The notes: a model not told the origin generated them from the sequence alone. A stretch of DNA of 64,000 nt from Semisulcospira habei (GCA_036245525.1 BTPG01000005.1:181310167-181374166); one strand, 5' to 3'. Numbered from the stretch's first letter, positions 41,960 through 52,016 are shown. Numbers and translations: made by a program.

Positions 41960-42617
41960 TGTTACACTATAAGTGTATACGACCAATATCACGGTCGGGT
42001 AATTTTATAATTTTCCTTGATATGAAAATAACGAGGGGATACTTAGTACCACGGGCTCACGTGGAGCTGACAAGTGGCCGGCCCTACTAAGCTGGGACTA
42101 ATGAATGATAATTGCGAGTGGAAATACATCAATCTCACTTTAGCGGTCCCGATGCGGGCAGTAGCGAACTCGGAGCTGGGGCTAATGAATAAATAATGGG
42201 TTACTGGTCAGCGAGGATCAGAGGACGCCGACCACCATAATAGATGTGGAATAATTAGGAGAGACAGTAATGAGTTCCTGGTCAGCTAAGATCAGAGGAC
42301 GCTGACCACCATAATAGATGTGGAATAATTATGAGAAACAGTAAGGGGTTCCTTTGATAGCTAGGATCAGAGGACGCTGACCAGCATAATAGATGTGGAA
42401 TAATTATGAGAGACAGTAATGGGTCCCTGGTCAGCTAGGATCAGAGGGCGCTATCCACCAGAGCAGATGGGGGATAGATTATGGGCGACAGTAATAGCTC
42501 CTTTGACAGATAGGGTCAGGGGACGCTGACCACCCTGATAGATGTGGAATAATATGGGTGACAGTAATAGCCCCTTTTGACTGGTTGAGACAAAGGGGCG
42601 ATGCCCTCCAGAACGGG

Positions 42618-42625
42618 TATATATA
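42618..42625 (+). promoter_or_regulatory. LTR TATA box
   Basis: TATATATA in GGGTATATATAGTGGG, downstream of the tandem U3 repeats and 243 bp before the polyadenylation signal. Confidence 0.7.
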
Positions 42626-42867
42626 GTGGGAGAGAGCTCACAACGGGGGGAACGAGATAGATGAGGAGAGCTCACAACGAAGGGAACGAGATAGAGAGGG
42701 AGCTCGCACAATGAAGAGATAGATAGAGAGTACACAACGAAGAGAGAGAGAGAGATAGATAGAGGGAGCTGAGAAGCGAGAGACCGAGCTCCGGTATTTT
42801 CGCCATTTTAGTATGCCATGCTAGTAGGTTGGTTGTGCCCAACCTATTAGACCCAGGATGACCAAGA

Positions 42868-42873
42868 AATAAA
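42868..42873 (+). terminator. LTR polyadenylation signal
   Basis: AATAAA in AGAAATAAAAGACTC, about 77 bp before the LTR end; the counterpart in the 3' LTR is at 51105-51110. Confidence 0.65.
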
Positions 42874-42968
42874 AGACTCTTCTGGAAACACTCTTGTCTG
42901 GCTGCGTCTTCCATCAACAACACCTTGCGTGTGGCTGCGGTAGTGTAACACTACCTTATCTTCTTATT

Positions 42969-42986
42969 TGGTGCCGTGACCAGGAT
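42969..42986 (+). promoter_or_regulatory. Candidate primer-binding site
   Basis: TGGTGCCGTGACCAGGAT starts 18 bases after the LTR and begins with the TGG complementary to a tRNA CCA end. The tRNA was not identified. Confidence 0.5.
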
Positions 42987-43127
42987 CTCGGAACGGGAAG
43001 AAACAGAGGAACGAAGAAACAGAAAAACTAGACTATCAGCACCAAATCGACAGCCAACGACGCAAGGGGGGAAGAGCAGACCAGAAAGAGAAGAGAAGAG
43101 TGCAAGCCAACAACCCGAAGAGAAGAG

Positions 43128-43310
43128 AAGAGTTCGAGCCCACTTCAAGAAAAGCAGAGTTCGAGCCCACGTCAAGGAAAAGCAGAGTTCGAGCCCACTT
43201 CAAGAAAAGCAGAGTTCGAGCCCACGTCAAGGAAAAGCAGAGTTCGAGCCCACTTCAAGAAAAGCAGAGTTCGAGCCCACGTCAAGGACAAAACAGAGTT
43301 CGAGCCCACG
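43128..43310 (+). repeat. Leader tandem repeats
   Basis: Seven copies of GTTCGAGCCCAC spaced about 27-28 bp apart, alternating two variant linkers, between primer site and gag. An open frame spans them. Confidence 0.85.
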
Positions 43311-43455
43311 AGACGTCTGCGACTCATTCAAGACCAACAGCCGAAAGGATCACGGGGTAAGTGACTTTTTTCGTTTAACCCTTGTTGAGTCTTATATAGG
43401 AGCCAGACCAGTTAGCTAGAGTTGTGTTGTTGTTACATTTAAAAAAGAAACAAAA

Positions 43456-44325
43456 ATGGCAGAGGAAGTGTTTAGGATTTTAGGCGAAAAAGTAGAGGAA
43501 ATGAGTCAGGCGATTAACGCCCAGAGTATAAGGCAGATGGTAGGAACGTTTGACGGAAAGCCTACCAAATTTAGGGAGTGGATAAAAGAAATTGACAAAT
43601 ATGCAGTGCTAATAAAAGCCCTCAACAGGCGCCCCGTCATTGCTTATCAAGCAAGCTCGGGGGTGGTGAGTGATTTTATCCACCGATTCTTACAAACGGA
43701 AGCGGCAGGGGATTGGGATGAACTGAAAAGGCAGCTAACCGTAAGGTTCGGCGAAATCGCCGATGAAAATCATGCTTTTGCGTTGCTACAGCGGGTGAAA
43801 CAAAACCCGAGGGAAAGTGTGCCTCTGTACGCAGAGCGACTAATGACTCTGGCCGGCGAAGCCTTCCCGAGTCAGATGGGCGCTGCTGTGGTACAACGGC
43901 AACTAACCAATTTCTTTGTTGACGGATTGGCGCATGACTTTCTTAAGATGAAAGTCCTGAGGGATAACTCAAATACATTAGATAGGGCCGTGCAGGTGGC
44001 CATGCAAGAGGAAAACCTTCGCCATAGGTTTGAGCTACGCACGATAAACAATCGGCCAGTTAGTCAGCCGAGAGCGACAGCTAGAGGTGGAGAAGAGGCT
44101 ATGGAAGTAGACCATGCTCGTCACCGTAATTGTTTTAAATGCGGGAGAGTAGGGCACCAGGCAAGAAATTGCCGAGTGATAGGGGCGGTTGGTCAGCAAA
44201 CAATGCGTCCCCCGATTCAATGCTGGAAGTGTGGGGAACGAGGTCACATTCAGCGGGAATGTAGAAAGGCCGGAAACAGACGGCCACAAGGTCAAAGAAG
44301 GTTTCCGCTGAGGCAGGAAAACTAG
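43456..44325 (+). CDS. gag: Gag-like nucleocapsid protein, 289 aa
   Basis: Structural protein that packages the element RNA. ATG 43456 starts MAEEVFRILGEKVEE. Residues about 30-200 form a retrotransposon-gag-type helical domain (FREWIKEIDKYAVL, ERLMTLAGEAFPSQM). Two CCHC zinc knuckles follow at about 226-239 (CFKCGRVGHQARNC) and 256-269 (CWKCGERGHIQREC), then a basic tail. The stop at 44323-44325 overlaps an open frame one base back (-1) that leads into protease. No canonical slippery heptamer was found at the stop. Apparently intact. Confidence 0.9.
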   Translation: MAEEVFRILGEKVEEMSQAINAQSIRQMVGTFDGKPTKFREWIKEIDKYAVLIKALNRRPVIAYQASSGVVSDFIHRFLQTEAAGDWDELKRQLTVRFGEIADENHAFALLQRVKQNPRESVPLYAERLMTLAGEAFPSQMGAAVVQRQLTNFFVDGLAHDFLKMKVLRDNSNTLDRAVQVAMQEENLRHRFELRTINNRPVSQPRATARGGEEAMEVDHARHRNCFKCGRVGHQARNCRVIGAVGQQTMRPPIQCWKCGERGHIQRECRKAGNRRPQGQRRFPLRQEN

Positions 44326-44381
44326 AAGGTTCTGCGGCACACGAAGCCGTTACGCAGGACCGGAAAAGTAGAAAGAGTCAG

Positions 44382-45080
44382 TTGTTTAGCATTAATGTAG
44401 CGGGTAGCCCTAAGTGCATAGTGTTCAAAATTGGGAAGCAACGATTTCGTAGCTTGATCGATACGGGAGCAGAGGTGTCTTTGATTAGCAAGGGGGCTTA
44501 CGATAAACTCAGTCATAAGCCAAAGTTAGGAAAGGGAGATGTGTCGTTACAGTCAATTAGTGGAGAAGCTTTACAAGTATTGGAGAGTTCAGAATTAGAA
44601 TTTACGGTAGCGGGGCAAAAGTTTAAACATAAGTTCTACGTGGTATCCGGGCTCAACAGGAACTTTATTTTGGGAAATGACTGGTTAGACAAAAACGGGG
44701 TGAGGATTTATTTTGACTTGAAGAAACTCAGAGTCGGAAGTGTTTATGTGCCCTATGAACAGGACATCCACATTTCGTCTTTGGTCAGAGTGACTAAGAC
44801 GAAAGTGATAAAACCTCAGACGGCAGAAGTACTCCAGGTACGGATGAAGAATGCTCCGTATTTTGCAAGAGAGACACTCTTAGAGATTTCGGAAACAGAC
44901 AAGGGATTTATAGCACAAGAACCGGGACTGTTAGTGACAAGCACGGTAGTCAGGCAAAATAATCACCAGACGTATCCCATACTGATAGTGAACAACACAA
45001 ACAAGACGTATAGAGTTAGAAGGGGTTGTGTTGTAGGAAAGGTAACGGAGCAGTTCAGGAAGTACATGAAGTACAAATAG
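44382..45080 (+). CDS. Retropepsin-like protease region of pol
   Basis: Aspartic protease releasing pol products. The catalytic motif LIDTGAEVSLIS lies at residues about 25-36; a flap-like glycine region and FILGNDWLDKNGV (near 87-99) follow, typical of LTR-element retropepsins. The frame is open back to the gag end, so 44382 marks only the first convenient start and translation probably arrives by -1 frameshift. The frame stops at 45080, before RT, which continues in another phase. Whether that break is natural or a mutation cannot be decided from one copy. Confidence 0.82.
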   Translation: MFSINVAGSPKCIVFKIGKQRFRSLIDTGAEVSLISKGAYDKLSHKPKLGKGDVSLQSISGEALQVLESSELEFTVAGQKFKHKFYVVSGLNRNFILGNDWLDKNGVRIYFDLKKLRVGSVYVPYEQDIHISSLVRVTKTKVIKPQTAEVLQVRMKNAPYFARETLLEISETDKGFIAQEPGLLVTSTVVRQNNHQTYPILIVNNTNKTYRVRRGCVVGKVTEQFRKYMKYK

Positions 45081-45844
45081 GGTCGGTTGATCGGCAGGTA
45101 TCGGCAGTCGACTTGACGGAAGTCACTGCGCCGGAGAAGATGAAAGATGTAGTGTCAGAGCTCATTACGAACAATCAAGACTTGTTCGCGAATAGCGACC
45201 TTGATTTAGGGGCTACTGACACTGTCACGATGAAACTAGATACCGGCGATCATCCTCCCATTAGGATAAAACCGTATAGAATCCCGCTTCAAGATAGAGA
45301 GATTGTTGACAAGGCTCTAGAAGAGATGTTACAGGCAGGTGTGATAAGACGTTCTCAGTCCCCATGGTCTTTTAGTTTAGTGATTGTATCCAAGAAGGAT
45401 GGGTCGAAACGTTTATGTGTTGACTTTAGAAAACTGAATGAGGTTACAAAGAAAACATCATACCCACTACCGCTGATAGATGACATCTTGTCACTGCTTG
45501 GAAAGGCCAAGTATTTTACCAGTCTGGACCTTAAGTCGGGATACTGGCAGGTCAAGATGGCGGATCAGGAGAGTAGGGATAGAGTAGCATTTGCATGCCA
45601 CAAGGGATTATTCGAATTCACGAAAATGCCTTTTGGTTTGGTGGGGGCACCGGGATTGTTCATGATGCTTATGAATATCGTGCTAGCCGGTTTAGAAAGT
45701 TTTGCCTGTGCCTATCTCGATGACATTTTGATCTTCTCAGAAACAATAGAAGACCATCTGTGTCACCTTCAGACAGTCTTTGATCGATTGAGACAGCATG
45801 ACCTGAAGCTGAAACTCAAGAAGTGTCAGTTCTTTGAGGATTGA
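45026..45844 (+). CDS. pol: Reverse transcriptase portion of pol, truncated by insertion
   Basis: Copies element RNA into DNA. Fingers and palm are visible: GVIRRSQSPWSFSLVIVSKK, LCVDFRKLNEVTKKTSYPLP, YFTSLDLKSGYWQVKM, FEFTKMPFGLVGAPGLF and the catalytic YLDDILIFSE at about 229-238. The frame overlaps the protease frame by 55 bases in a different phase. It is cut at CQFFE by S1 at 45841, inside the RT thumb boundary; the final codons read into the insertion. Confidence 0.9.
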   Translation: MCCRKGNGAVQEVHEVQIGSVDRQVSAVDLTEVTAPEKMKDVVSELITNNQDLFANSDLDLGATDTVTMKLDTGDHPPIRIKPYRIPLQDREIVDKALEEMLQAGVIRRSQSPWSFSLVIVSKKDGSKRLCVDFRKLNEVTKKTSYPLPLIDDILSLLGKAKYFTSLDLKSGYWQVKMADQESRDRVAFACHKGLFEFTKMPFGLVGAPGLFMMLMNIVLAGLESFACAYLDDILIFSETIEDHLCHLQTVFDRLRQHDLKLKLKKCQFFED

Positions 45845-46222
45845 TTGATTGTACATTGCTTAACGTCCCGACAGCAACAAGGCTTTCTCAGGACGTGCCT
45901 GCACTGCTTGTGAAAAAAAAAAAAATAAACGATTGAATGTATGTCGCCAGCCGGTCAAATACATCAAATAAACCTAACACATGGGGCCTAAATAAAGCTA
46001 AGACCATTTAGCAACACACATCCAATATCAAGAGCTACAGGCAGTGCAGACAGTAGAGAGAGTTTTAAAAAGGCAAATACAGGTGAATGGACAAAGGGTA
46101 GACAGAAACACATGCCCCAGAATAGAGAGAAAAACCCACCCTGTGGGGCTGACCAGGGTGACCCTGGGAACTAAAAAATACCTAACCCCACCCAAGTCCC
46201 CCAGGGCAGACCCGGGTGGGGT
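45841..46222 (-). mobile_element. S1 retroposon copy 3, inside pol
   Basis: 382 bp, exact 13-bp duplication AGTTCTTTGAGGA (45828-45840, 46223-46235). The same element as 9223-9616. It shifts and terminates the pol frame, so it postdates the LTR element's insertion or arose in its source. Confidence 0.92.
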
Positions 46223-46314
46223 AGTTCTTTGAGGAAGAAACCAAATACTTAGGGTTTGTCATTAGTAACCAGGGGATAAAACCGGATGAGGAAAAGGTAA
46301 AAGTCATTAGGGCT

Positions 46315-48693
46315 ATGGCGGCTCCGACCTGTGTCAGAGAGTGCCGTTCGTTCATTGGTATGATTGGGTTTTACAGGAAAATGATTCCTAATTTCTCCCA
46401 GATGGCTGAACCAATCATAGCACTGACACGAAAGTATGCGAGATTCAGTTGGACAGAGGAATGCCAGAAAGCGTTTGATTTGATGAAGGAGACGTTAGCC
46501 GTAGCACCAGTGTTAGCCTATCCAGATACACGGCGTCCGTACATTCTTTACACGGATGCCAGCGACACATGCGTGGGGGCATGTCTCGCGCAAAAATGTG
46601 ATGAGGATTCAGACATTTCCCCAGGCTCAAAGGTAGAAAGACCTATTTATTTTCTATCCCATAAACTTAGTACCAGCCAAAGAAAATGGTCAACAATAGA
46701 GAAAGAGGCTTTTGCGATCCATTATGCGCTTCAAAAGCTAAATCACTACTTGCATAATGCGGAGTTTGTAATCCGCACGGATCACATGCCTCTTAAGTAT
46801 TTGCTTAATTCACCAATGCAAAATAAGAAGGTGCAGATGTGGGCCCTTGGCATTTCAGGATATAACTGTACTATTGAATATATCCCAGGTCCTCAAAATG
46901 TTTTGGCAGACTTACTATCCAGAATGCCGGGTGGTACTCACATGCCAGAGCATGAGGAAGAAGAAGAGTTAACCAGAGAGGTCAATGACAATGCTTTTGT
47001 CATTGGAGTCATAAACTCCAACCAATTCACACCCAAGCAGTTCGCTAGTTGTACAGTAAGGGCAGGGTGTGACGAGAAGCTGGAAAAAGTTGATCTTCCA
47101 GGGTTTGATATTATTGAGGAACAGGAGAAGGATTCTGAAATAGTGCGCTTAAAGGACTTATTGATTAGTGAACAAGGAACCATGACAGTCAATAGGAGGT
47201 ACATGCTGATAGAGGATATTCTATATTTCTTGTCTCATCCTGATGATGAACCAGTAGCCAGATTGTATGTTCCGTCTCACTTGGTAGAGTACGTAGTCAG
47301 ACAGTACCATGACGAAAATGGTCACTTAGGAATAGACAAGACGCATGACACAGTCAGTAGAAAGTATTACTGGCCTAACATGTACAAACAACTGTATGAA
47401 TATGTTAGTGGGTGTGTCATCTGTCAGTCTAGAGTGTTACAAAAGAAAAGGGCCCCCGTACAGGAAATGGACATTCCTCCATACCCATTCGCTAAGTTGT
47501 CATTGGACTTGGCAGGTCCGTTTGACCGCTCTCTTAGCGGGAATCGCTATGTCATAGCATTCATCTGTCATCTGACAGGTTGGGTAGAGGCGTTCCCTGT
47601 ACCAGATAAAACGCCGCAGTCAGTGGTACAGCTGCTCGTAGAAGAAATTCTACCCAGACATGGCTGTCCATTGCAGATAGTATCAGACAATGGATCTGAG
47701 AATGTGAATAGGGTTATGGCAGAAACGCTGGCAGAACTGAACATAGATCATGTCACGACCAGTCTTTATCATCCACAGTCCAATGCTAAGGTCGAACGTT
47801 TTCACAGAACTTTTAACGACATTCTGTCCAAAAAGATACAAGAAGATTTTTCGACATGGGACGTGCATATTAACCAGGTACTAGCAGCTTATAGGGTTTG
47901 TGTTTCGGAAACTACGCAGGAATCTCCTTTCTTCTTACTGTACGGTCGCGATCCAGTGCTACCGTTAGATAACATCCTTAGACCCCGAAGAAAATACGCT
48001 GGTGAATATTTTCACAAGATAGCGCTTGAGCAGCAACACAAGGCCTTCACCCAGGTGTATCGGCGAATTAAGAAAGCACAGAAGAAGGGGGCTAAGTATG
48101 CTAATAGAGGTGTACAGCCTGTCGAGATTAAGGTCGGTGACCCAGTGTACCTTCGTAATCACCGTAGACACAATAAGTTAGACAGTAAGTGGAGGTCGCA
48201 CTATAGAGTGGTGGAACAATTGTCGCCTGTCACATTCAGGGTACGACATCAACTAGATGGCACTAAGGTCAGTTCACATGCTGAACACTTGCGGATAGCC
48301 AAAATTAGTGAGTGGCCTATTCCAAAAGCCAGGGGGAGAACATTACGTAAAGCCACACAGGTTGTAGCTCCAGAATCATCCGATAGCGACAGTGACGATG
48401 CAGTAGGGCAAGAGAACGCACGAGACAGACTGACTAGGGGGGTGCGAAAAGAGCGTGAGAATTCTTCATCCGAGGAGGACGTTCCGTTAATGGAGTTAAG
48501 AAAGCGCCTAAAGACAAGAGAGAAAAGATCTCTCTCAGCAGTAAACGTTAGTTGTAATAAGGGCACATCAGACAGTTCTGATGATGGGGAGATCGACGAC
48601 AATCGTTCAATTCAGCCTAGTTTACAGACTGATGGGGTTAGGGAAATTCTTGAAGCGATACTGACTCTTCTGCCAAAGAAGGCTTCAAATTAG
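46315..48693 (+). CDS. pol: RT thumb, RNase H and integrase portion of pol
   Basis: Begins downstream of the S1 insertion with the RT connection (FIGMIGFYRKMIPNFSQMAE). RNase H: ILYTDASDTCVGA near 77-89, EKEAFAIHYALQKL and RTDHMPLKYL. Integrase: HHCC zinc domain HDENGHLGIDKTHDTV...CVICQ near 333-372, then the D,D-35-E core (LSLDLAGPF, VSDNGSENVN, NAKVERFH; 35 residues between the second D and E by count). The C-terminal region GDPVYLRNHRRHNKLDSKWR fits the GPY/F-type tail; a serine/acidic extension (DSDSDDAVGQ) follows. Gypsy-order RH before IN. No internal stop. The sequence between 46236 and 46315 is also in frame but lacks a start. Confidence 0.92.
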   Translation: MAAPTCVRECRSFIGMIGFYRKMIPNFSQMAEPIIALTRKYARFSWTEECQKAFDLMKETLAVAPVLAYPDTRRPYILYTDASDTCVGACLAQKCDEDSDISPGSKVERPIYFLSHKLSTSQRKWSTIEKEAFAIHYALQKLNHYLHNAEFVIRTDHMPLKYLLNSPMQNKKVQMWALGISGYNCTIEYIPGPQNVLADLLSRMPGGTHMPEHEEEEELTREVNDNAFVIGVINSNQFTPKQFASCTVRAGCDEKLEKVDLPGFDIIEEQEKDSEIVRLKDLLISEQGTMTVNRRYMLIEDILYFLSHPDDEPVARLYVPSHLVEYVVRQYHDENGHLGIDKTHDTVSRKYYWPNMYKQLYEYVSGCVICQSRVLQKKRAPVQEMDIPPYPFAKLSLDLAGPFDRSLSGNRYVIAFICHLTGWVEAFPVPDKTPQSVVQLLVEEILPRHGCPLQIVSDNGSENVNRVMAETLAELNIDHVTTSLYHPQSNAKVERFHRTFNDILSKKIQEDFSTWDVHINQVLAAYRVCVSETTQESPFFLLYGRDPVLPLDNILRPRRKYAGEYFHKIALEQQHKAFTQVYRRIKKAQKKGAKYANRGVQPVEIKVGDPVYLRNHRRHNKLDSKWRSHYRVVEQLSPVTFRVRHQLDGTKVSSHAEHLRIAKISEWPIPKARGRTLRKATQVVAPESSDSDSDDAVGQENARDRLTRGVRKERENSSSEEDVPLMELRKRLKTREKRSLSAVNVSCNKGTSDSSDDGEIDDNRSIQPSLQTDGVREILEAILTLLPKKASN

Positions 48694-48822
48694 AAATGCG
48701 ACTCTCAGACGGTATCTGAGAGAGGACTATTGTAATGTGTAAATCATGAAGCATGATTTGAGTTTTGTCAGAGACAGTGGTGTAAGTCTCTGGTGATATC
48801 TTGTACTGCAGACAACAACAAG

Positions 48823-49894
48823 ATGAAGTTTTTCTTGAGTCTGATAGTATTTGGGGCTAGCGCAGGGTTTAAATATTAATCACAATGTCGTATTTCAAAA
48901 ACTTGATGAAGTTACCACTAGTAACTGGAGATTCAGGTCGGCCTGCGCCAGAATCAATGACGGCTCTGTATGACTTAGAATCCACAACAATAGCAGTAGA
49001 CGCGCAACGTACGCGGTTCGCGCTCCTTACGGAAGCTGAACTTGAAGCTTGTTCCAAACCCTTGATAGGATTCTGTGCGATTCGAAGTGCAATATATCCT
49101 ATGAACATTAATCAGTTTGTGTTACGGCGCTGTTTTTAACCAATTCAGACGTAATTGCAACACACTGCCAAACAAAGGTCAAGTTGGGTACAGTGTTACC
49201 TATGGCACGGTATATAATGGATGGGCTATGGGTCATTAGTAATCATAGTCCACTAAAGATGAGTATTAGTTGTCACGGTAAAGGGGTCACGTACCAACAA
49301 ATCAACCCACCATTATCGCTAATCCGCCTCAATGAATCATGTACGGCTATTAGTGATAGATTGATGTTAACCCTTTACTACCAACAAGAGAGCCAGTATC
49401 AGGTGGAAGACAAATTGATAGGATGGCTGGAAAACTATGCATTTTCCAATATAACGTTATGGAAACCATTTCATAGCGCTTTACCAGACTACGATCCCAT
49501 CTCTTTGTCCAAAGAGTTAGATGAAATTAAGGAAATGCCAATGGATCATCTAATTGCTCGACTTCAGAGCATGCAATTCCTTAAGCCAAAACAAGAATGG
49601 GCGATATGGAAACAGATCATCATTGGTTCTATCGTAGGGACAGTTGTAGTGATCATAATTCGGGTAGGGTGTATACGATATAAGAAGAAAACTAGCGCAT
49701 GGTTTGGCTCCATACTATCACGACTCAGGAAGGGTGAACGTGAGGTCACTGTGCCTACGTTGATTTCGGCGGCTGTGCAATCAGCAGACGTGAATGACGT
49801 CGCAAGAGCGAAGGACTCTACGCCGATGATGGAGGGAGGAGTGCAGTTACTCCCCGCCTCGAACGTTGTCAAGTTTTACCCGTCGTTGGGGTAA
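48823..49894 (+). pseudogene. Env-like third gene, broken
   Basis: ATG 48823 begins a signal-peptide-like stretch (MKFFLSLIVFGASAG) that meets a stop after 18 codons. A second frame (48885-49139) and a third (49184-49894, 236 codons) follow in other phases. The third has conserved-looking Cys and, at about residues 143-163, a hydrophobic span IIIGSIVGTVVVIII followed by basic residues and a cytoplasmic tail, as in membrane-anchored Env of Gypsy-type elements. At roughly 1 kb it is short for an Env. Stop and at least two phase changes mean it is inactive. The Env assignment rests on position, signal peptide and membrane anchor. Confidence 0.6.
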
Positions 49895-50182
49895 CCAAGG
49901 ATCAACGCTGTTGTGATCCAGGAAGGATCGTGAAGAATAACGAACACATGTGCAAAGACATAACTGAGTCGACGATTTTGATGTGAACATTTATTGGCGT
50001 GATTACGCCGGACAATAATAATTTTTAATAAGGAGTGACCGATTTAAATAAGCTGTCATTCCGAAAATGATGTATTTTGTGGATAACATGTTTAATTGTT
50101 TGAAATGATTTTGTGGTCTGAATATTGTGTAATGAAAAAAAAAACGAATCTTGTGAATTAAGATTCCTTTTTTTTTCGGGTA

Positions 50183-50196
50183 GGTTTGGGAGGAGA
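50183..50196 (+). promoter_or_regulatory. Polypurine tract
   Basis: GGTTTGGGAGGAGA directly before the 3' LTR; the terminal GGGAGGAGA is the likely plus-strand primer. Confidence 0.7.
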
Positions 50197-51187
50197 TGTT
50201 ACACTATAAGTGTATACGACCAATATCACGGTCGGGTAATTTTATAATTTCCCTTGATATGAAAATAACGAGGGGATACTTAGTACCACGGGCTCACGTG
50301 GAGCTGACAAGTGGCCGGCCCTACTAAGCTGGGACTAATGAATGATAATTGCGAGTGGAAATACATCAATCTCACTTTAGCGGTCCCGATGCGGGCAGTA
50401 GCGAACTCGGAGCTGGGGCTAATGAATAAATAATGGGTTACTGGTCAGCGAGGATCAGAGGACGCCGACCACCATAATAGATGTGGAATAATTAGGAGAG
50501 ACAGTAATGAGTTCCTGGTCAGCTAAGATCAGAGGACGCTGACCACCATAATAGATGTGGAATAATTATGAGAAACAGTAAGGGGTTCCTTTGATAGCTA
50601 GGATCAGAGGACGCTGACCAGCATAATAGATGTGGAATAATTATGAGGGACAGTAATGGGTCCCTGGTCAGCTAGGATCAGAGGGCGCTATCCACCAGAG
50701 CAGATGGGGGATAGATTATGGGCGACAGTAATAGCTCCTTTGACAGATAGGGTCAGGGGACGCTGACCACCCTGATAGATGTGGAATAATATGGGTGACA
50801 GTAATAGCCCCTTTTGACTGGTTGAGACAAAGGGGCGATGCCCTCCAGAACGGGTATATATAGTGGGAGAGAGCTCACAACGGGGGGAACGAGATAGATG
50901 AGGAGAGCTCACAACGAAGGGAACGAGATAGAGAGGGAGCTCGCACAATGAAGAGATAGATAGAGAGTACACAACGAAGAGAGAGAGAGAGATAGATAGA
51001 GGGAGCTGAGAAGCGAGAGACCGAGCTCCGGTATTTTCGCCATTTTAGTATGCCATGCTAGTAGGTTGGTTGTGCCCAACCTATTAGACCCACGATGACC
51101 AAGAAATAAAAGACTCTTCTGGAAACACTCTTGTCTGGCTGCGTCTTCCATCAACAACACCTTGCGTGTGGCTGCGGTAGTGTAACA
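50197..51187 (+). repeat. 3' LTR
   Basis: 991 bp, same repeats, TATA box (50855-50862) and AATAAA as the 5' LTR. Three single-base differences from it were counted. Confidence 0.95.
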
Positions 51188-52016
51188 TCACCGCATTTCT
51201 ACGTGTGCGGAGGAGGCATTTCGATGCAATGAAAATGTTTCGTTTCTTGTGCATTTCGTTTCTCCGTGTAGGGAAGCCTTAATAGGCCATACTAATGATA
51301 CACGATGGCAAAACATGTGCGCTCTGATTCCAGTTACGCATCGATCGCTTGTTGTGAAAGGACCGCTGATCTGTTGCAATGTTTCTTTCCCGGCCCATTG
51401 TAACCGCGTCTCGACGATTCGTCTTCATTCATCGACACACCCAGCGATCAGACAGTCAAACAGCACGTAATTCCTTGATCAGTTGCTCGGCGCGCTCATG
51501 CAGTCATCTGATACTCAAACTTGCACATGGGGTTGTTTCGTGAGGGTGTACAGGCCTTTCTGAAGATTTTGTTGCCAGACAAATCTCGCGAAGAAAGATA
51601 ATAAACGAAAAAAAAGTGATTGACAATAATAACATTAATTTAATAAAGAATTGTGTTGTACCTGCCATTTCTAAGCGTGTTTCTTTCTCCGGTTGGTTTT
51701 TTTCTAGCAAAGATGGATGTCCACGACACGGGGTGCTATGTCACCCGGGATTCGAACGTGGGTTCATCATGAGGAATAGATCCTTGTGAGCTGTTGAACA
51801 TTACGTGCAATTCGACCTGGGATAAAAACGCTGGGTTCATCACAGACCCTCATGAGCTCCAGCATGAATTTTGGGCTCATGAGAGTAAATCTATGACCCC
51901 AGTCGTGTAGGTCATGTTGTTCGCTGCAGATCAGTTTCACAAAGATACATCCCAAATCTCTTTGCATGGGGTGCTCTTGCCGCCGTTAGAGGTTCAAACC
52001 ATCAGTGGTTTAAGCG
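51188..52016. other. Non-coding stretch with decayed h2 remnants
   Basis: GGGTTCATCACAGACCCTCATGAGC / GGGCTCATGAGAGTAAATCT at about 51833-51895 is a degenerate h2 hairpin. No gene. Confidence 0.5.

Larger units (their letters stand above)
41960..42950 (+). repeat. 5' LTR
   Basis: Contains five to six diverged tandem units of about 80 bp (GGTCAGCTAGGATCAGAGGA..., 42192-42612), a TATA box TATATATA at 42618-42625 and AATAAA at 42868-42873, which divide it into plausible U3, R and U5. Confidence 0.95.
41960..51187 (+). mobile_element. Ty3/Gypsy-like LTR retrotransposon with env-like region
   Basis: Two 991-bp LTRs, TGTTACAC...GTGTAACA termini, 4-bp target duplication TCAC (41956-41959, 51188-51191), primer site, gag, protease, RT, RNase H, integrase, env-like remnants and polypurine tract, in Ty3/Gypsy order. 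The LTRs differ at three positions by eye (near 42014, 42408 and 42856 and their counterparts), so the insertion is recent. An S1 retroposon later split pol. The element as it stands cannot make an uninterrupted pol product. Confidence 0.93.

Noticed and set aside
42451..42735. Identical 94-codon minus frames in both LTRs as a gene
   Set aside because: They lie antisense in LTR repeats and purine-rich tracts, and are identical only because the LTRs are.
44310..44330. Programmed -1 slippery site at the gag stop
   Set aside because: GGAAAAC lies just before the stop, but it does not fit the X XXY YYZ rule, so no site is called.
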